A stretch of 9,617 bases of DNA from JAKZSU01 sp047517485 (GTDB lineage Bacteria; Pseudomonadota; Alphaproteobacteria; UBA7887): contig JAKZSU010000139.1 of the NCBI GenBank assembly GCA_047517485.1, forward strand, positions 1 through 9,617, read 5' to 3'. The translations under genes and the position numbers were made by a program. This document shows, piece by piece, positions 1-7,541 of this stretch; the first letter of the stretch is position 1, and the number at the start of each line of letters is the position of its first letter. The notes under the pieces were generated by a model. The model was not told the DNA's origin, made no database searches, and saw nothing but the letters and a program-made list of their open reading frames with translations.

Positions 1-61
1 GCTTATTGCGCCAGCTGGAGCCGTTCTGGTCGCTCAGATGGTCCTCATCGTCTCGGAGGAT

Positions 62-94
62 GGCGAAACCGCCTTCGTCGCGTTATGTTTCGCC
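62..94. repeat. 8-bp inverted repeat downstream of the methyltransferase
   Basis: ggcgaaac (62-69) and gtttcgcc (87-94) are perfect reverse complements separated by 17 bases, and the stem can be extended by a G-T and an A-T pair. It lies about 60 bases past the methyltransferase stop, so it could act in 3'-end formation of that transcript. No T-run follows on either strand, so it is not a canonical intrinsic terminator. Confidence 0.3.
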
Positions 95-118
95 GTCGAG
101 TGAAACCCGGTCAATAGC

Positions 119-140
119 GCCTTTTTCAACGGGCTGATAA
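119..140. mobile_element. Possible insertion-sequence end remnant (weak)
   Basis: The stretch gcctttttcaacgggctgat, followed by aa, resembles the gactttttcaacagcctg-type ends found in several transposase families (recalled from general knowledge, not searched). No transposase is recognisable in the 118 bases to its left and no matching copy occurs elsewhere in the window. It may mark the right edge of an element lying outside the window, or be chance. The stretch 1-154 holds nothing else beyond the inverted repeat at 62-94. Confidence 0.2.
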
Positions 141-154
141 CCCGCGTCGCCGCG

Positions 155-967
155 TCATGCTTTGCGGGCGGTGAAGACGATCGCCTGGAGCACGGTGCGC
201 ATCGGCGCGTCGCCGGCCTCGGCGATGATCGCCTCGGTCAGGGTGTCGACGATGGTATCGGGATCGACGGTGCCGCGTTCGCGGATCTCGGTGATGCTGG
301 GATTGCCGTGGATCAGGCCGTACGCGATGTCGCGCGCCAAAGGCGCTTCGCGGGGTTTGCTGAGCACCGTGACCGCGATCTCGCCGAAGCCGGCGGTGGC
401 GATATCGGCCTCGATCGCGGCGGTGTCGTTATAGCCGAACGGCACGTTGAAAAAGCCCGGCGGGTTGCCGTCGAAGAAATCCGCCATGGTATCGCGGGTG
501 ATCCGCGGCAGCGGGTTATTGGCGAGCGAATCCCAGACGTTGAAGGCGAGCACGCCGCCCGCCGACAGCACCCGATGGGCCTCGCGATAGCCTTCTAGCT
601 TGTCGGGCACGAACATCATGCCGAACTGGCAGACCACGGCGTCGAACGCGCCGTCGTCGAACGGCAGCGCGCCGGCGTCGGCTTGGCGATAGGTGATCCC
701 CGCCCGATCGTCGAGCGCGGCGCGGGCGACGTCGAGCATGGCGTCGTTGAGATCGGTGGCGGTGATCGCCGCGTCGGCGGACAGACTGTCGCGCAAAAAG
801 CGGGTGACCACGCCGGTGCCGGCGGCGGTCTCCAAAACCCGGCCCGCCGCCGCCGCCGCGACCCGCGCCGCGATGTCCTCGGCGAACGCGGCGAACAGAA
901 AGGGCACGAGGTGGCTGTGATAGGTCTCGGGGATCGAGCCGTCGAAGGTGGCGAGCTTGTCGGTCAT
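155..967 (-). CDS. Class I SAM-dependent methyltransferase
   Basis: The protein is about 270 aa and belongs to the Methyltransf_11/UbiE-like group of Rossmann-fold SAM methyltransferases. Motif I is VLETAAGTG (residues 44-52), the SAM ribose-binding acidic residue is D72 in ITATDLNDAML, and a motif II-like DGAFDAVVCQFG precedes a motif III-like HRVLSAGGVLAF. It has no signal peptide or membrane segment, so it is expected in the cytoplasm. The open frame extends to 1339, but I place the start at ATG 967: conserved-looking sequence begins there and GGAG sits seven bases upstream, whereas the extra N-terminus overlaps the divergent pepM gene. The substrate cannot be told from sequence. Its position, divergent from a phosphonate operon, allows but does not prove a role in tailoring that product. 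The family assignment is firm; the function is open. Confidence 0.88.
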   Translation of the reverse strand: MTDKLATFDGSIPETYHSHLVPFLFAAFAEDIAARVAAAAAGRVLETAAGTGVVTRFLRDSLSADAAITATDLNDAMLDVARAALDDRAGITYRQADAGALPFDDGAFDAVVCQFGMMFVPDKLEGYREAHRVLSAGGVLAFNVWDSLANNPLPRITRDTMADFFDGNPPGFFNVPFGYNDTAAIEADIATAGFGEIAVTVLSKPREAPLARDIAYGLIHGNPSITEIRERGTVDPDTIVDTLTEAIIAEAGDAPMRTVLQAIVFTARKA

Positions 968-989
968 CTGTATCGCTCCGTGCGCGGTG

Positions 990-1014
990 CCCCGCCGAGG
1001 GGGATTTGGCGGGC
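990..1014. promoter_or_regulatory. Small hairpin in the divergent intergenic region
   Basis: cccgcc (991-996) pairs with ggcggg (1008-1013) across an 11-base loop, with a further G-C pair possible past one bulged base. If the minus-strand promoter at 1023-1028 is used, this hairpin lies in the methyltransferase leader, upstream of its ribosome-binding site. It could equally be an operator between the two divergent genes, or chance in GC-rich sequence. Confidence 0.25.
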
Positions 1015-1022
1015 TCTGATGG

Positions 1023-1028
1023 ATTATA
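1023..1028 (-). promoter_or_regulatory. Candidate -10 element for the methyltransferase gene
   Basis: The minus strand reads TATAAT, a perfect sigma-70 -10 hexamer, 56 bases before the ATG at 967 in an otherwise GC-rich intergenic region. No good TTGACA-like -35 is present 16-18 bases upstream, so if it works it may need an activator. The same AT-rich patch (gattatagc) could help plus-strand transcription of the operon, but I find no well-spaced -35/-10 pair for that direction. Confidence 0.35.
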
Positions 1029-1061
1029 GCGTTCTCGTGCCGGCTGCGGTATGACTGAGCG

Positions 1062-2750
1062 ATGTCAAAGACCTTAGTTAATTTGAATCGCACGGCGCCC
1101 AAGCCGTCGAAGGCGGCGACCTTCCGACATTTGCTCACCGCGCCCGATCTCGCGTTTCTATGCGAGGCGCATGACGGTCTGTCGGCGCGGATCGTCGAGG
1201 AAGCGGGATTTCGCGGCATCTGGGCGTCGGGCTTGTCGATGTCGGCGGCGCTCGGGGTGCGCGACAGTAACGAAGCCAGCTGGACCCAGATCCTCGAGGT
1301 CGCCGAGTTCATGGCCGACGCCACATCGGTGCCGATCATGCTCGACGGCGATACCGGTTACGGCAATTTCAACAATATGCGCCGCCTGGTGCAAAAGCTC
1401 GAAAGCCGCGATATCGCCGCGGTCTGTATCGAGGACAAGCTGTTCCCCAAGACCAACAGCTTCATCAACGGCGGCGCCCAGCCGCTCGCCGATATCGACG
1501 AATTCTGCGGCAAGATCCGCGCCGGCAAGGCGGCGCAGCGCGATCCTGATTTCTCGATCGTCGCCCGGGTCGAGGCGTTCATCGCCGGCTGGGGGCTCGA
1601 CGAGGCGTTGCGTCGCGCCGAGGCCTATGCCGCCGCCGGGGCCGATGCGATCCTGATGCACAGCGCCAAATCGAGCGCCGATGAGGTGCTGGCGTTCCTC
1701 GATGCGTGGGGCGGCCGCGCGCCGGTGATCCTGGTGCCGACCAAATATTACACCACGCCGACGGAGATATTCCGCGCCCACGGCGCGTCGGTGGTGATCT
1801 GGGCCAACCACATTGTTCGGGCCTCGATCGCGGCGATGCAGAAAGCGGCGACGGATATCCGCGATGCCGACAGCGTGCTCGGGATCGAGGATACGATCGT
1901 GCCGGTTTCCGAGGTTTTCCGTCTCCAAGGCGCGGCCGAACTCGAGCAGGCGGAACAACTCTATCTGCCGGCCGAACGCACTGTCGGCGCGGTGGTGCTC
2001 GCCGCCTCGCAAGGACGTGAACTTGGCGCTCTCACCGACCAGGTGCCCAAGGCGATGCTCGAAGTGGCCGGCAAACCATTGCTTGGCCATATCGTCGACA
2101 CCTACCGGCGAGCGGGTGTCAAGGACATCACCGTGGTTCGCGGGTTCGCCAAGCAGAGCGTCGCGATTTCCGGCATCGCCACTGCCGATAACGACGATTT
2201 CGAGTCCAGCCAGGAGGTCACCTCGCTCGCCTGCGCGCTGCGCGACCGCCAGTGGGATGGCGATTTGCTGATCTCCTACGGCGATGTCTTGTTCCGCCGC
2301 CATATTCTCGAAATGCTCGCCGACGCCTTGCCGAGGGGCGATACGCCGGACGGACCAATTGCCGCGATCGTGATCGATACCAATTGGCGCGACAGCCGCA
2401 ATCGCAGTGCCGAGCGTCTTACCGACCTGGTCAGTTGTTCGCTCGGCTATGGCCGAGAAGCATTCAGCGGCGACGTGTCGTTGGTCGAAATGATTCACCA
2501 GCCCGCCGGTCGCATCGATGGCGAGTGGATGGGGGTGGTGCGGTTTACCGCCGCCGGCGGGTCAATTCTGCGCGACAGCGTGGCGCGCTGGCTGGCCGAC
2601 GACGCCCAAGGATTCGCCGCCGCGCGGATGAACGATCTGTTCAACCGCCTGATCGCCGAGGGCCATACGATCAAGGTGGTCTACACCACCGGCCACTGGA
2701 TCGATATCGACCATGTCGACGATTTAGTCTTCGCCGCGAGCTTCGTGTGA
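1062..2750 (+). CDS. pepM: Phosphoenolpyruvate mutase fused to a C-terminal nucleotidyltransferase domain
   Basis: This is a two-domain protein of 562 aa. Residues ~20-290 are a PEP mutase of the isocitrate lyase/PEP mutase superfamily, which rearranges phosphoenolpyruvate to phosphonopyruvate, the entry step of phosphonate biosynthesis. The diagnostic EDKLFPKTNS (124-133) matches the PEP mutase signature EDKx5NS that separates it from lyases. LDGDTGYGN (94-102) carries the Mg-binding aspartates. Residues ~307-562 form an NTP_transferase domain: AVVLAASQGRELGALT (310-325), then PK (329-330), SYGD (405-408), and a C-terminal IDIDHVDDL. Such fusions are known in phosphonate loci, where the second domain is expected to activate a phosphonate with CTP. 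Its nucleotide-binding loop departs from LAAGxGxRL: Ser316 replaces the first Gly and Glu320 the Arg. ATG 1062 is the start, with only a weak GAG upstream. It is the first operon gene and its TGA overlaps the next start. The mutase call is very secure; the substrate of the second domain is inferred. Confidence 0.95.
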   Translation: MSKTLVNLNRTAPKPSKAATFRHLLTAPDLAFLCEAHDGLSARIVEEAGFRGIWASGLSMSAALGVRDSNEASWTQILEVAEFMADATSVPIMLDGDTGYGNFNNMRRLVQKLESRDIAAVCIEDKLFPKTNSFINGGAQPLADIDEFCGKIRAGKAAQRDPDFSIVARVEAFIAGWGLDEALRRAEAYAAAGADAILMHSAKSSADEVLAFLDAWGGRAPVILVPTKYYTTPTEIFRAHGASVVIWANHIVRASIAAMQKAATDIRDADSVLGIEDTIVPVSEVFRLQGAAELEQAEQLYLPAERTVGAVVLAASQGRELGALTDQVPKAMLEVAGKPLLGHIVDTYRRAGVKDITVVRGFAKQSVAISGIATADNDDFESSQEVTSLACALRDRQWDGDLLISYGDVLFRRHILEMLADALPRGDTPDGPIAAIVIDTNWRDSRNRSAERLTDLVSCSLGYGREAFSGDVSLVEMIHQPAGRIDGEWMGVVRFTAAGGSILRDSVARWLADDAQGFAAARMNDLFNRLIAEGHTIKVVYTTGHWIDIDHVDDLVFAASFV

Positions 2751-3910
2751 TCGAGGCCGAGGCGTTCACGGCGGCGGCACTGGCGCGCGGGTTCGATACC
2801 TATAGTGGCGTGCCGTGCTCCTATTTGACCCCGTTCATCAATTACGCGATTCAGTCGGACTCGCTGCGTTATATCGGCGCGGCGAACGAAGGCGACGCGG
2901 TGGCGATCGCCGCCGGTGCCACGCTCGGCGGGCATCGCGCGGTGGCGATGTTTCAGAACTCCGGCCTCGGCAACGCCGTCAGTCCTCTCACCTCGTTGAC
3001 CTGGACCTTCCGTATTCCGATTCTGCTCATCGTCAGCTGGCGTGGTCAGCCGGGTGGGCCCGAGGACGAGCCTCAACACGAGCTGATGGGCGCGGTCACG
3101 CCCGAGCAACTCGAACTGATGGACATTTCCTGGCGCTCGTTCCCGGATAACGCGGCCGCGATCGCACCCGCGCTCGCTACCGCGGAGGCGCACATGGCGG
3201 AGACCGGGCGGCCTTTCGCGCTGGTCATGTCGAAGGGGGCGGTGGCACCGGGGCGGCTGGTCGAATCGCCGGAAGTCCCACCGCACGCTCCGGCACGTCC
3301 TCCGGCGCTTTCGTCGAGCCCGCCCGATTGGACGCGGCGCGACGCCTTGGCGGCGCTGCAAGCCGCGGTCGGACCCGAGACCGTGGTTATCGCCTCCACC
3401 GGGTTCGCCGGACGCGAACTTTACGCCCTCGATGACCGCGACAATCAGCTCTACATGGTCGGCTCGATGGGGTGCGCGTCGAGCCTCGGGCTCGGCCTCG
3501 CCTTGGCCCGCCCCGATCGCCAGGTCGTGGTGGTCGACGGCGACGGCGCGGCGCTGATGCGGCTCGGCGCGATGGCCACCATCGGTGCCGAGGCGCCGGC
3601 CAATTTGTGTCACCTGTTGATCGATAATGGCATGCACGAATCGACCGGCGGCCAGGCGACGGCTTCGGCGACCACCGATTTCTGTGCCGTCGCGGCGGCT
3701 TGTGGCTACCCGCGGGTGGGGCGCGCCGTCGATGCGCCTGGGTTGACCGAGCTACTCGCGCCGATCGCCGCGGGTCCGCGGTTCATCCATCTGCCGGTGA
3801 AGCCGGGAACTCCAGACAATTTGCCGCGCCCCACCGTGTCGCCGGAGGCGGTAGCGCAGCGGTTTCGCGACCATCTTGGCGCCGTGCCGGAGCGCCGGCC
3901 GGCGGCGTGA
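2747..3910 (+). CDS. ppd: Phosphonopyruvate decarboxylase
   Basis: A thiamine diphosphate-dependent enzyme of 387 aa, normal length for the family. It decarboxylates phosphonopyruvate to phosphonoacetaldehyde, the irreversible step that pulls the unfavourable PEP mutase reaction forward. The N-terminal Pyr-type domain carries the ThDP-activating glutamate in AANEGDAVAIAAG (E48). The C-terminal PP-type domain has GDGAALMRLGAMATIG from residue 265 and LLIDNGMHESTGGQ ending at Q303, which together make the metal/ThDP-binding GDG-to-N motif and the STGGQ typical of these decarboxylases. The open frame runs back to 2252 inside pepM, but the real start is GTG 2747: homology begins right there, and GTGA overlaps the pepM stop by 4 bp, implying translational coupling. 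Sulfopyruvate decarboxylase is a related alternative, but adjacency to PEP mutase decides for phosphonopyruvate. Confidence 0.94.
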   Translation: MIEAEAFTAAALARGFDTYSGVPCSYLTPFINYAIQSDSLRYIGAANEGDAVAIAAGATLGGHRAVAMFQNSGLGNAVSPLTSLTWTFRIPILLIVSWRGQPGGPEDEPQHELMGAVTPEQLELMDISWRSFPDNAAAIAPALATAEAHMAETGRPFALVMSKGAVAPGRLVESPEVPPHAPARPPALSSSPPDWTRRDALAALQAAVGPETVVIASTGFAGRELYALDDRDNQLYMVGSMGCASSLGLGLALARPDRQVVVVDGDGAALMRLGAMATIGAEAPANLCHLLIDNGMHESTGGQATASATTDFCAVAAACGYPRVGRAVDAPGLTELLAPIAAGPRFIHLPVKPGTPDNLPRPTVSPEAVAQRFRDHLGAVPERRPAA

Positions 3911-6519
3911 CCGGGGTCGATCCTTCGGACGGCGGCCTGTTCGGACGGATTTCCGCGTGGTGTGTCGAACGGGTGCAGCGGGCGCCGGCGCTGGTCGCCG
4001 CACTCGCGCTTCTGCTGGCGGCGGCGGCGTTGTGGCTCTGCGTAACCGGCCTCGGCATCAACACCTCGACGTCGGACATGATCGCGCCCGATGCGCCCTT
4101 CAAGGTCACCTACCAGGCGGTGAAATCGCGCTTTCCCGAGCGCAACGACAACATTACGATTCTGATCGAGGCCGATACGCCCGACCGCGCCCGCGACGCG
4201 GCCAAAGTTCTTGCCGTGTCGCTGCGCGGTGATCCGGCGCTGTTCCCGCATGTATTCGAGCCTGGCGGCGGGGCGCATTTCGCCCGCAATGGCCTGCTTT
4301 ATCTCGATCGCGAGGCGCTGCTCGATCTGTTCGACGCGCTCGCCGACGCCTCGCCCTTGTTACAACGCCTGCGCGCCGATACGACATTGCGTGGTTTGTT
4401 CGCCGTGGTCGGTCTCGGGGTCACTGATGCCACGCTCGGCGAGGGCAGCCTGGACGATCTCGACTGGTTGTTGGGACGCATGGCGCGGGCGATCGACGCG
4501 GCGCTCGCCGGCGCGCCGGCGCAACTGTCGTGGCAAGAGATCCTGTATGGCCGCGAGGCCGAGGCCGGCGATCGTCTGGCGGTCATTATCGTGCGTCCCA
4601 ATGTGCTCGACTACGACACTTTGCTGCCCGGTTCGACCGCGCTGTCGCGGATCCGCGCGCTCGCGCGGGACGCCGGCCTGACGATCGACAACGGTGTGCG
4701 GGTTTCGCTGACCGGTGGCCCGGCTTTGCAGAACGATGAGCTTGCGACGGTGCAGCGCGTCATGGTGTTGGTTGGCGCCCTGTCGCTGGTGTTGATCTCG
4801 GGAATATTGTGGTGGGCGCTCGGCTCGCTGCGCCTCGTCGTCTTGGCGCTTGTAACCTTACTGGTCGGGCTCGCGTGGACCGCCGGATTCGCCGCACTGG
4901 CGGTCGGCCATCTCAACCTGATTTCAATCGCTTTCGCCGTTTTGTTCGTCAGCTTAGGGATAGATTTCAGCATTCATCTTTGCCTCGCGGCGCGCGAGGC
5001 GGCGGCGGACGGCGCTCCGGCACGGGGCGCGGTGCTGAAGGCCACCCGGTTGGTTGGTGGATCTCTTACCCTTTGCGCGGTTTCCACCGCGGTCGGGTTC
5101 TACGCGTTTCTGCCGACCGCGTATCGCGGGGTGTCCGAGTTGGGACTGATCGCCGGCACCGGCATGCTGCTCGGCCTGGTCGCCAATCTCACCCTGCTTC
5201 CGGCCCTGCTCACGCTGTGGCCAGGGCGCGAAGTCGGACCGGTCGGGGTCGCCCTGCCGCGCCTTCGCGGATTCGGTCGTCGCACGGTGCTCGGCGGCGC
5301 GGCGATCATCGCCGTGGCGGCGGCGCTGGCGCTGCCCGGCAGTCGGTTCGACGTCAATCCGCTCGATCTTAAGGACCAGACGTCCGAGTCGGTGCGGGCG
5401 ATCCATGTGCTGACCGCGGACGGCAATGGCGATCTCTGGTCCGCCGCCGCGGTCGCGCCCGATTTCGCGAGCGCGGTGGTCCGCGCGGCGCGCTTCGAAG
5501 CGCTTCCCGAGGTCGATCACGTGGTGTCGCTGGCCGCATTGGTGCCGTCCCATCAAGCCGAACGGCTCGACATCATCGCCGACATCGCCTTCGCGCTCGA
5601 GCCGGGTCCGTTCGCCAGCCGCTTCGCGCCGCCGAGCATGGCCGAGCAGCGCACCGCCATCCAGGCGCTGGCCCAAGCGTTCGATAAAGCGGCGGAGAAT
5701 ACGAGTCTTCCGGACGGCGCGGCGGCGATGGCCGCGTCGCTCCACCGTCTTGCCGGCGCGGCCGATACCGACCTGGCGGCGGCCGAGGCGGCGCTGATCG
5801 GCGGTCTGCCCGGACGCCTCGACGCCCTCGACACCGCGCTCACCGCCCAGGCGTTCGGCGTCGACGATCTGCCGGCCGAGCTGGTCGCGCGCTATCGCGG
5901 GCCCGACGGGGCCTATCGTCTCGATATCTATCCCGCCGAGGACATCATCGCCGACAATCGGACCCTGGCGCGCTTTGTCGCCGCGCTCCGCACCGTCGAC
6001 CCCAATGTCACCGACGATCCGGTACTGGTTCTCGAGGCGGGACAGGTGGTCATCGGCGCCTTCGGCCAAGCGCTCCTTTCGGCGCTGGCGATGGTCGCCG
6101 CGTTGCTGTATGCGGTGACCCGGCGCCTGCGCGACGTGGCGGTGATCTTGGCGCCGCTCTGTCTCGCGGCACTGGTAACCGGCGCGCTGACGCGCCTATT
6201 CGGGATCGGATTCAATTTCGCCAACATCATTGTCTTGCCGCTGCTATTCGGGATCGGCGTGGATAGTGCGATCCATCTCGCGCACCGCCTCAAGCGGACT
6301 CCGGAGCGCCGCGTGTTCGAAACCTCGACCGGCCGTGCCGTGCTGTTCAGCGCTTTGACGACGATGGCGGGGTTTGGCAGTCTGGCGCTTTCCGGCCATC
6401 CCGGGACCGCGAGCATGGGCCTTCTGTTGCTGCTCGGGGTGGCGGTAACCGCGCTCTCGACCTTGGCTCTGATTCCGGCGCTTCTTGCTCGCCCCGCCAA
6501 GGCGGAGAGCGGGCCATGA
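3907..6519 (+). CDS. HpnN-like RND/MMPL family lipid transporter
   Basis: An inner-membrane protein of about 870 aa with the duplicated RND layout. TM1 (~28-49) precedes a periplasmic domain (~50-280) and a bundle of membrane segments. A second half starts with a TM near 460-478, followed by a second periplasmic domain and a C-terminal TM bundle. Repeated motifs GIDFSIHL (351-358) and GVDSAIHL (784-791) put acidic residues D353 and D786 where RND proton-relay acids are expected. NTSTSDMI after TM1, DVNPLDLKD (482-490), FNFANII (769-775) and HPGTASMGLLLLL closely follow the hopanoid-associated RND family HpnN, which moves hopanoids towards the outer membrane. The start is GTG 3907, overlapping the ppd stop as GTGA; GGAG lies 14 bases upstream. 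No hopanoid biosynthesis gene is present here, so the cargo is more likely the lipid made by this operon. Family membership is firm; the cargo is inferred. Confidence 0.88.
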   Translation: MTGVDPSDGGLFGRISAWCVERVQRAPALVAALALLLAAAALWLCVTGLGINTSTSDMIAPDAPFKVTYQAVKSRFPERNDNITILIEADTPDRARDAAKVLAVSLRGDPALFPHVFEPGGGAHFARNGLLYLDREALLDLFDALADASPLLQRLRADTTLRGLFAVVGLGVTDATLGEGSLDDLDWLLGRMARAIDAALAGAPAQLSWQEILYGREAEAGDRLAVIIVRPNVLDYDTLLPGSTALSRIRALARDAGLTIDNGVRVSLTGGPALQNDELATVQRVMVLVGALSLVLISGILWWALGSLRLVVLALVTLLVGLAWTAGFAALAVGHLNLISIAFAVLFVSLGIDFSIHLCLAAREAAADGAPARGAVLKATRLVGGSLTLCAVSTAVGFYAFLPTAYRGVSELGLIAGTGMLLGLVANLTLLPALLTLWPGREVGPVGVALPRLRGFGRRTVLGGAAIIAVAAALALPGSRFDVNPLDLKDQTSESVRAIHVLTADGNGDLWSAAAVAPDFASAVVRAARFEALPEVDHVVSLAALVPSHQAERLDIIADIAFALEPGPFASRFAPPSMAEQRTAIQALAQAFDKAAENTSLPDGAAAMAASLHRLAGAADTDLAAAEAALIGGLPGRLDALDTALTAQAFGVDDLPAELVARYRGPDGAYRLDIYPAEDIIADNRTLARFVAALRTVDPNVTDDPVLVLEAGQVVIGAFGQALLSALAMVAALLYAVTRRLRDVAVILAPLCLAALVTGALTRLFGIGFNFANIIVLPLLFGIGVDSAIHLAHRLKRTPERRVFETSTGRAVLFSALTTMAGFGSLALSGHPGTASMGLLLLLGVAVTALSTLALIPALLARPAKAESGP

Positions 6520-7535
6520 AGGTGGTTCTCGCCATTTTCGGCCTCGCCGGACTGGCGTTCGCCACCGGCCTCATCATGTGGCAGGGAACCGGCGCCGTTG
6601 TCGATGCCACCCTAGTGATCGGCTGGGGCCTGCTCGCGGTGATCGCGTGGGAGGCGGTGCCATTGACCCTCGACGCGTTTGCCTGGGGATTTCTTTTGCC
6701 ACCCGGCGAGCGGCTGCGGCTCAGGGATATGGTTTGGGCACGCTGGATCCGTCAATCAGCCAGCCAGCTGTTGCCGCTCATGCAAGTCGGCGGTGATGCC
6801 GTGGGTGCGCGGATGCTCTATTTGCGCGGCGTTCCCGGCCATCTCGCCGGCGGCGCGGTGGTTGTCGATTTGACCCTCGGCGCGACCGCCCAGGTCTTCT
6901 ACGCCCTGGCCGGTTTGCTGTTGCTGTTCTTTCGCGGCGATTCGGATCAGCTGATTATTCCACTATTGATCGGTATTTTGCTGCTTTTGGCCGGGATCGC
7001 CGGTTTCGTCATTGTCCAGCATCGCGGCCTATTCAGCTATCTCGCCAAGCGCGCGGGCTCGATCACCGGCGGATTGGCGAGTTTTGCCGGCGGCGCGGAC
7101 CGGCTCGATGCCGCGGTTCGCGATGTCTATCGGCGCCGCGGCGACGTCGCGCGAAACATGGCCTGGCAACTGGTTTCCTGGACCTCGGGCACCGGCGAGG
7201 TGTGGATCGCCTGTTGGTTCCTCGGCCATCCGATCGGTTTCGCCGACGCCTTGATATTGCAGAGCCTGAGCCGCGCGGCACGCGCCGCGGCGTTCATGGT
7301 ACCCGGCGGCATTGGCGTACAAGAGGGGGGAATTCTATTGTTCGCCTCGATTTTGGGCATCCCCCCTGATACCGCGCTGGCACTGGCGCTGGTCAAGCGG
7401 GTGCGCGAGGTCGCGGTCGGCACCCCAGCGCTGATCGCCTGGCAGGCGGCGGAGACCGGCCGACTGTGGAAGCGACGTCTCGACACCTCCACCGCCGCCG
7501 CCTCCGCCGACGCCAACCGGCCGGATTCGGGGTGA
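6516..7535 (+). CDS. HpnL-like polytopic membrane protein (LPG synthase TM / flippase-like family)
   Basis: A hydrophobic protein of 339 aa with about eight predicted membrane segments, including ones near residues 3-22, 30-55, 112-130 and 145-168. It belongs to the UPF0104/lysylphosphatidylglycerol synthase transmembrane family. The C-terminal half matches what I recall of the hopanoid-locus protein HpnL: GEVWIACWFLGHPIGFADAL, then an AAFMVPGGIGVQEGG block around residues 258-272, then GIPPDTALALALVKRVRE. The catalytic aminoacyl-transfer domain of MprF is absent, so only the membrane module exists; this module is often discussed as a lipid flippase. ATG 6516 overlaps the preceding stop as ATGA, with GGAG eight bases upstream. 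Sitting directly after the HpnN-like transporter, it probably acts on the same lipid, perhaps flipping it across the inner membrane. That role is inference. Confidence 0.85.
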   Translation: MKVVLAIFGLAGLAFATGLIMWQGTGAVVDATLVIGWGLLAVIAWEAVPLTLDAFAWGFLLPPGERLRLRDMVWARWIRQSASQLLPLMQVGGDAVGARMLYLRGVPGHLAGGAVVVDLTLGATAQVFYALAGLLLLFFRGDSDQLIIPLLIGILLLLAGIAGFVIVQHRGLFSYLAKRAGSITGGLASFAGGADRLDAAVRDVYRRRGDVARNMAWQLVSWTSGTGEVWIACWFLGHPIGFADALILQSLSRAARAAAFMVPGGIGVQEGGILLFASILGIPPDTALALALVKRVREVAVGTPALIAWQAAETGRLWKRRLDTSTAAASADANRPDSG

Positions 7536-7541
7536 ACGACC

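Noticed and set aside
2..103. Open frame entering from the left edge and ending in TGA at 103
   Set aside because: Only 33 codons with modest third-position GC and no recognisable family; the other two forward frames are also open through most of this stretch. Too short to call a truncated gene.
1006..1030. TTGGCG ... TATAGC as a plus-strand promoter for the operon
   Set aside because: The spacer is only 13 bases, too short for a sigma-70 promoter.
968..1339. N-terminal extension of the methyltransferase frame
   Set aside because: The extra 124 residues have no domain, overlap the divergent pepM coding region, and a good ribosome-binding site precedes the ATG at 967.
1158..2498. Long minus-strand open frame (446 aa) antisense to pepM
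   Set aside because: It is low in hydrophobic structure and rich in Arg, His, Gly and Asp, has no recognisable motif, and lies wholly opposite a gene with clear family signatures. It is a by-product of high GC.
2681..3637. Minus-strand open frame (318 aa) antisense to ppd
   Set aside because: No motif, shadow-like composition, opposite a decarboxylase with clear ThDP motifs.
4954..6069. Minus-strand open frame (371 aa) antisense to the RND transporter
   Set aside because: The composition is typical of a GC-rich shadow frame (Arg/Gly/Asp/Gln-rich), with no domain and full overlap with a well-supported gene.
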